From Planctomycetota bacterium (GTDB lineage: Bacteria > Planctomycetota > Phycisphaerae > Sedimentisphaerales > Anaerohalosphaeraceae): DNA of 8,063 nt. Every line of letters starts with the position of its first letter. Positions within the stretch are counted from its first letter, which is position 1. Positions 6,671 through 8,063 of the stretch are shown piece after piece. Under the pieces are notes generated by a model. The model was given only the letters and a program-made list of their open reading frames with translations. It searched no databases and was not told where the DNA came from. The position numbers and the translations under genes were made by a program. Location of the stretch: assembly GCA_030637065.1 (NCBI GenBank), contig DAOVVQ010000173.1, positions 1 through 8,063 of the forward strand. Direction: 5' to 3'.

Positions 6671-6698
6671 TTGGGACGATGTTTCCTGGCCGTCCCAA
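6671..6698 (+). repeat. perfect 8-bp inverted repeat between the CvpA-like gene and kdsB
   Basis: TTGGGACG (6671-6678) and CGTCCCAA (6691-6698) are perfect inverse complements around a 12-base loop. No T tract follows on either strand, so it is a poor intrinsic terminator. It ends 18 bases upstream of the kdsB promoter candidate's -35 box and could be an operator or a weak pause/termination hairpin. Confidence 0.4.
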
Positions 6699-6716
6699 AA
6701 ATCTTGCCGGAAGTTG

Positions 6717-6745
6717 TTGACATTCGGGTTTTGGCCTGTTAGTCT
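6717..6745 (+). promoter_or_regulatory. candidate sigma-70-type promoter for kdsB-pyrG
   Basis: A perfect -35 box TTGACA (6717-6722) is followed after 17 bases by TAGTCT (6740-6745). A TG at 6737-6738 gives an extended -10 (TGTTAGTCT). Transcription would start near 6752, giving a leader of about 50 bases with a U8 tract (6767-6774). The -10 box itself matches only three of six bases. Confidence 0.5.
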
Positions 6746-6763
6746 TTTCGAGCGGTGGTTTGT

Positions 6764-6805
6764 ATGTTTTTTTTCGGTTACTGCTGCAGGGAAGCTGAGC
6801 TGTGA
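6764..6805 (+). CDS. possible 13-aa leader ORF overlapping the kdsB start (doubtful)
   Basis: ATG 6764 opens MFFFGYCCREAEL. It ends at TGA 6803-6805, overlapping the kdsB GTG (6802-6804) in a GTGA arrangement. It lies in the predicted kdsB leader. Its own ribosome-binding site is weak (GGTGG), and so short an ORF can easily arise by chance. Confidence 0.15.
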   Translation: MFFFGYCCREAEL

Positions 6806-7560
6806 AAGTAATAGTTGTCATACCAGCTCGATACGGGTCATGTCGATTCGAGGGGAAAGTTCTCGCTAAAAAGACTGGCAAATACCTTGTCCAGCACACC
6901 TATGAGCGGGCGATGGAGGCGAAATCACCTGCCAAGGTACTGATAGCAACAGATGATGAGCGTGTGATGAGGGCCTGCGACGTCTTTACAGCCAACTGCA
7001 TAATGACCTCTGACAGGCACCCGAGCGGGACCGACCGTATTGCTGAGGCGGTCGCCAATTCCGATGCCGAGATCGTCGTCAACGTTCAAGCCGATGAGCC
7101 CGAGATCGTGCCGGAACACATCGATTATGTCGCCCATTTGTTGCAGGAGCATCCGTGGGCGCACATGTCGACGCTGGTAACGGCTTTCGAGAGCAGCGAG
7201 CAGGTGGCTAATCCTAATATTGTTAAGGCAGTCGTCAATGAGGAGAATGCGGCTGTCTACTTTTCGCGGTCGGTGATACCTTACGACCGATCGGCTGGCG
7301 GTGTCGGTGATATCGGCAATTATCTTCGCCATGTCGGTTTGTATGGGTACCGGATGGATTTTCTTCGTACTTACCCTTCGCTGGAGCAGACACCACTTGA
7401 AAAACTGGAAAAATTAGAGCAATTGCGGGCCCTGGAACACGGCTATTCGATAGTTACCGGCAGGGTCGAACATTTCTGCGAGGGCATAGATACACCCGAG
7501 CAATACGAGGCCTTTGTCGCCCGGCACAAAAAGTCCGAGGCGACAAATGGTGACGGTTAA
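6802..7560 (+). CDS. kdsB: 3-deoxy-manno-octulosonate cytidylyltransferase (CMP-KDO synthetase)
   Basis: The enzyme activates KDO with CTP to CMP-KDO (releasing pyrophosphate) for lipid A-core assembly in the cytoplasm. The 252 residues match the family length. The N-terminal nucleotide-binding motif is 'VIPARYGSCRFEGKVLAKKTGKYLVQHTYERA' in outline (usual R.PGKPL replaced by RFEGKVL). 'TSDRHPSGTDRIAEA' follows near residue 69. The metal/nucleotide motif reads 'NVQADEP', where the usual form is NVQGDEP. 'LRHVGLYGYR', 'LEQLRALEHGYSI' and 'GIDTPEQYEAF' are the standard C-terminal signatures. The start is GTG 6802, with AGGGA (6788-6792) nine bases upstream; no in-frame ATG lies near. It is followed 44 bases later by pyrG, which makes the CTP it uses. 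The substitutions in the P-loop and NVQ motif are mild and I expect an active enzyme. Confidence 0.93.
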   Translation: MKVIVVIPARYGSCRFEGKVLAKKTGKYLVQHTYERAMEAKSPAKVLIATDDERVMRACDVFTANCIMTSDRHPSGTDRIAEAVANSDAEIVVNVQADEPEIVPEHIDYVAHLLQEHPWAHMSTLVTAFESSEQVANPNIVKAVVNEENAAVYFSRSVIPYDRSAGGVGDIGNYLRHVGLYGYRMDFLRTYPSLEQTPLEKLEKLEQLRALEHGYSIVTGRVEHFCEGIDTPEQYEAFVARHKKSEATNGDG

Positions 7561-7572
7561 CCCTGAGAATAG

Positions 7573-7603
7573 ATTTTGGTTTATTTTGGTAAAGGCATTT
7601 GGT
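7573..7603 (+). repeat. short direct repeats in front of pyrG
   Basis: ATTTTGGT occurs at 7573-7580 and 7583-7590, ten bases apart. A degenerate copy, CATTTGGT, lies at 7596-7603 directly before the ATG. The AAAGG at 7591-7595 between them is the likely pyrG ribosome-binding site. The one-helical-turn spacing suits a regulator site, but chance in T-rich spacer is quite possible. Confidence 0.3.
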
Positions 7604-7604
7604 T

Positions 7605-8063
7605 ATGGCGGACAGTCGTGAATTGTTATCGAGGGTGAGTGATATTTCCACGGAGACGGAGTATTTTTCGCCGATCCCGGAGGGTTATCGTAAGAGTAAG
7701 GCCCGGTACGTCATCGTGATGGGCACGGTGATGAGCGGTCTGGGTAAGGGGATATTCTCTTCGTGCCTGGCCAAGCTGTTGCAGGATAAGGGCCTCAAGG
7801 TCGCTCCCATTAAGCTGGAGGGGTATCTCAACGTCGATTCCGGTACGCTTAATCCCTTCCGGCACGGCGAGGTCTTTGTGCTGGATGACGGCATGGAATG
7901 CGATATGGACCTTGGTACCTATGAGCGGATGCTGGATCAGAATCTCAGCGGGGCCAACTTCACCACGAGCGGCCAGGTCTACAGTTCGGTTCTGGCTAAG
8001 GAGCGGCATGGCGATTATTTGGGCCGCGATGTCCAGATGATCCCGCATGTCACCAGTGAGGTC
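7605..8063 (+). CDS. pyrG: CTP synthase, N-terminal 153 residues (cut by the window edge)
   Basis: CTP synthase aminates UTP to CTP using ATP and glutamine. Only the start of the N-terminal synthetase domain is visible; the glutaminase domain lies beyond the edge. Recognisable family blocks are the P-loop region 'GTVMSGLGKG' at 40-49 (usual GGVVSSLGKG), 'KLEGYLNVDSGTLNPF' at 70-85 (usual KLDPY.NVDPGTMSP), 'HGEVFVLDDG', 'DMDLGTYER', 'NFTTSGQVYSSVLAKER', and 'GDYLG..VQMIPHVTSE'. By alignment to the E. coli enzyme from memory, K48, K70 and D102 correspond to K18, K40 and D72, so key ATP/Mg residues are kept. There is an N-terminal extension of about 30 residues before the usual start; ATG 7605 has AAAGG nine bases upstream. 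It is downstream of kdsB, consistent with one operon. It is a divergent member, but function is likely kept. Confidence 0.9.
   Translation, partial: MADSRELLSRVSDISTETEYFSPIPEGYRKSKARYVIVMGTVMSGLGKGIFSSCLAKLLQDKGLKVAPIKLEGYLNVDSGTLNPFRHGEVFVLDDGMECDMDLGTYERMLDQNLSGANFTTSGQVYSSVLAKERHGDYLGRDVQMIPHVTSEV

Noticed and set aside
1..8063. Complete reassignment of TAG as a sense codon
   Set aside because: The ATPase and PilO/GspM-like proteins end at their natural C-termini exactly before TAG, and only one TAG interrupts a conserved domain in about 2,600 codons. Suppression or a single mutation fits better.
1..8063. CRISPR array, insertion sequence, tRNA or rRNA
   Set aside because: No regularly spaced repeats, transposase-like frame, terminal inverted repeats or RNA gene signatures were seen on either strand.

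Overview
The window looks like a chromosomal piece from a Gram-negative bacterium of the PVC superphylum, most likely a planctomycete (Phycisphaerae-like). This is inferred from four things: a long multi-module secretin, a GspC/PilP-like protein with a Gly/Arg-rich tail and an 'MSPQEREKYRSE' segment, the adjacent kdsB-pyrG pair also known from Chlamydia, and KDO (lipopolysaccharide) synthesis. All genes are on the + strand. I see no mobile element, tRNA, rRNA or CRISPR array.

Region 1 (1-4312) is the end of a type II secretion / type IV pilus assembly operon laid out like pilM-N-O-P-Q. It holds the C-terminus of a PilO/GspM-like protein, a GspC/PilP-like inner-membrane protein, and an outer-membrane secretin, and it closes with a strong intrinsic terminator. 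The secretin frame is continuous from 992 to 4258 except for one in-frame TAG at 1634-1636. That TAG falls inside the first periplasmic (N0) domain and separates the export signal from everything downstream. It is either a recent nonsense mutation or sequence error, or a site of amber readthrough/suppression. This is the most notable observation in the window.

Region 2 (4313-6612) is a second transcription unit. A -24/-12 (sigma-54-like) promoter candidate precedes a GspE/PilB-type secretion ATPase whose usual cytoplasmic N-terminal domain is replaced by two predicted membrane segments. Six bases later comes a CvpA-like membrane protein.

Region 3 (6613-8063) starts with a 189-bp intergenic region holding a G-rich tract, a perfect 8-bp inverted repeat and a good sigma-70-like promoter. 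Then come kdsB (CMP-KDO synthetase, GTG start) and the first 153 codons of a divergent pyrG (CTP synthase). PyrG makes the CTP that KdsB consumes to activate KDO for lipopolysaccharide.

Functionally, the PilO/GspM-like, GspC/PilP-like, secretin and GspE-like proteins should form one envelope-spanning secretion or pilus machine. The kdsB-pyrG pair supports outer-membrane biogenesis.
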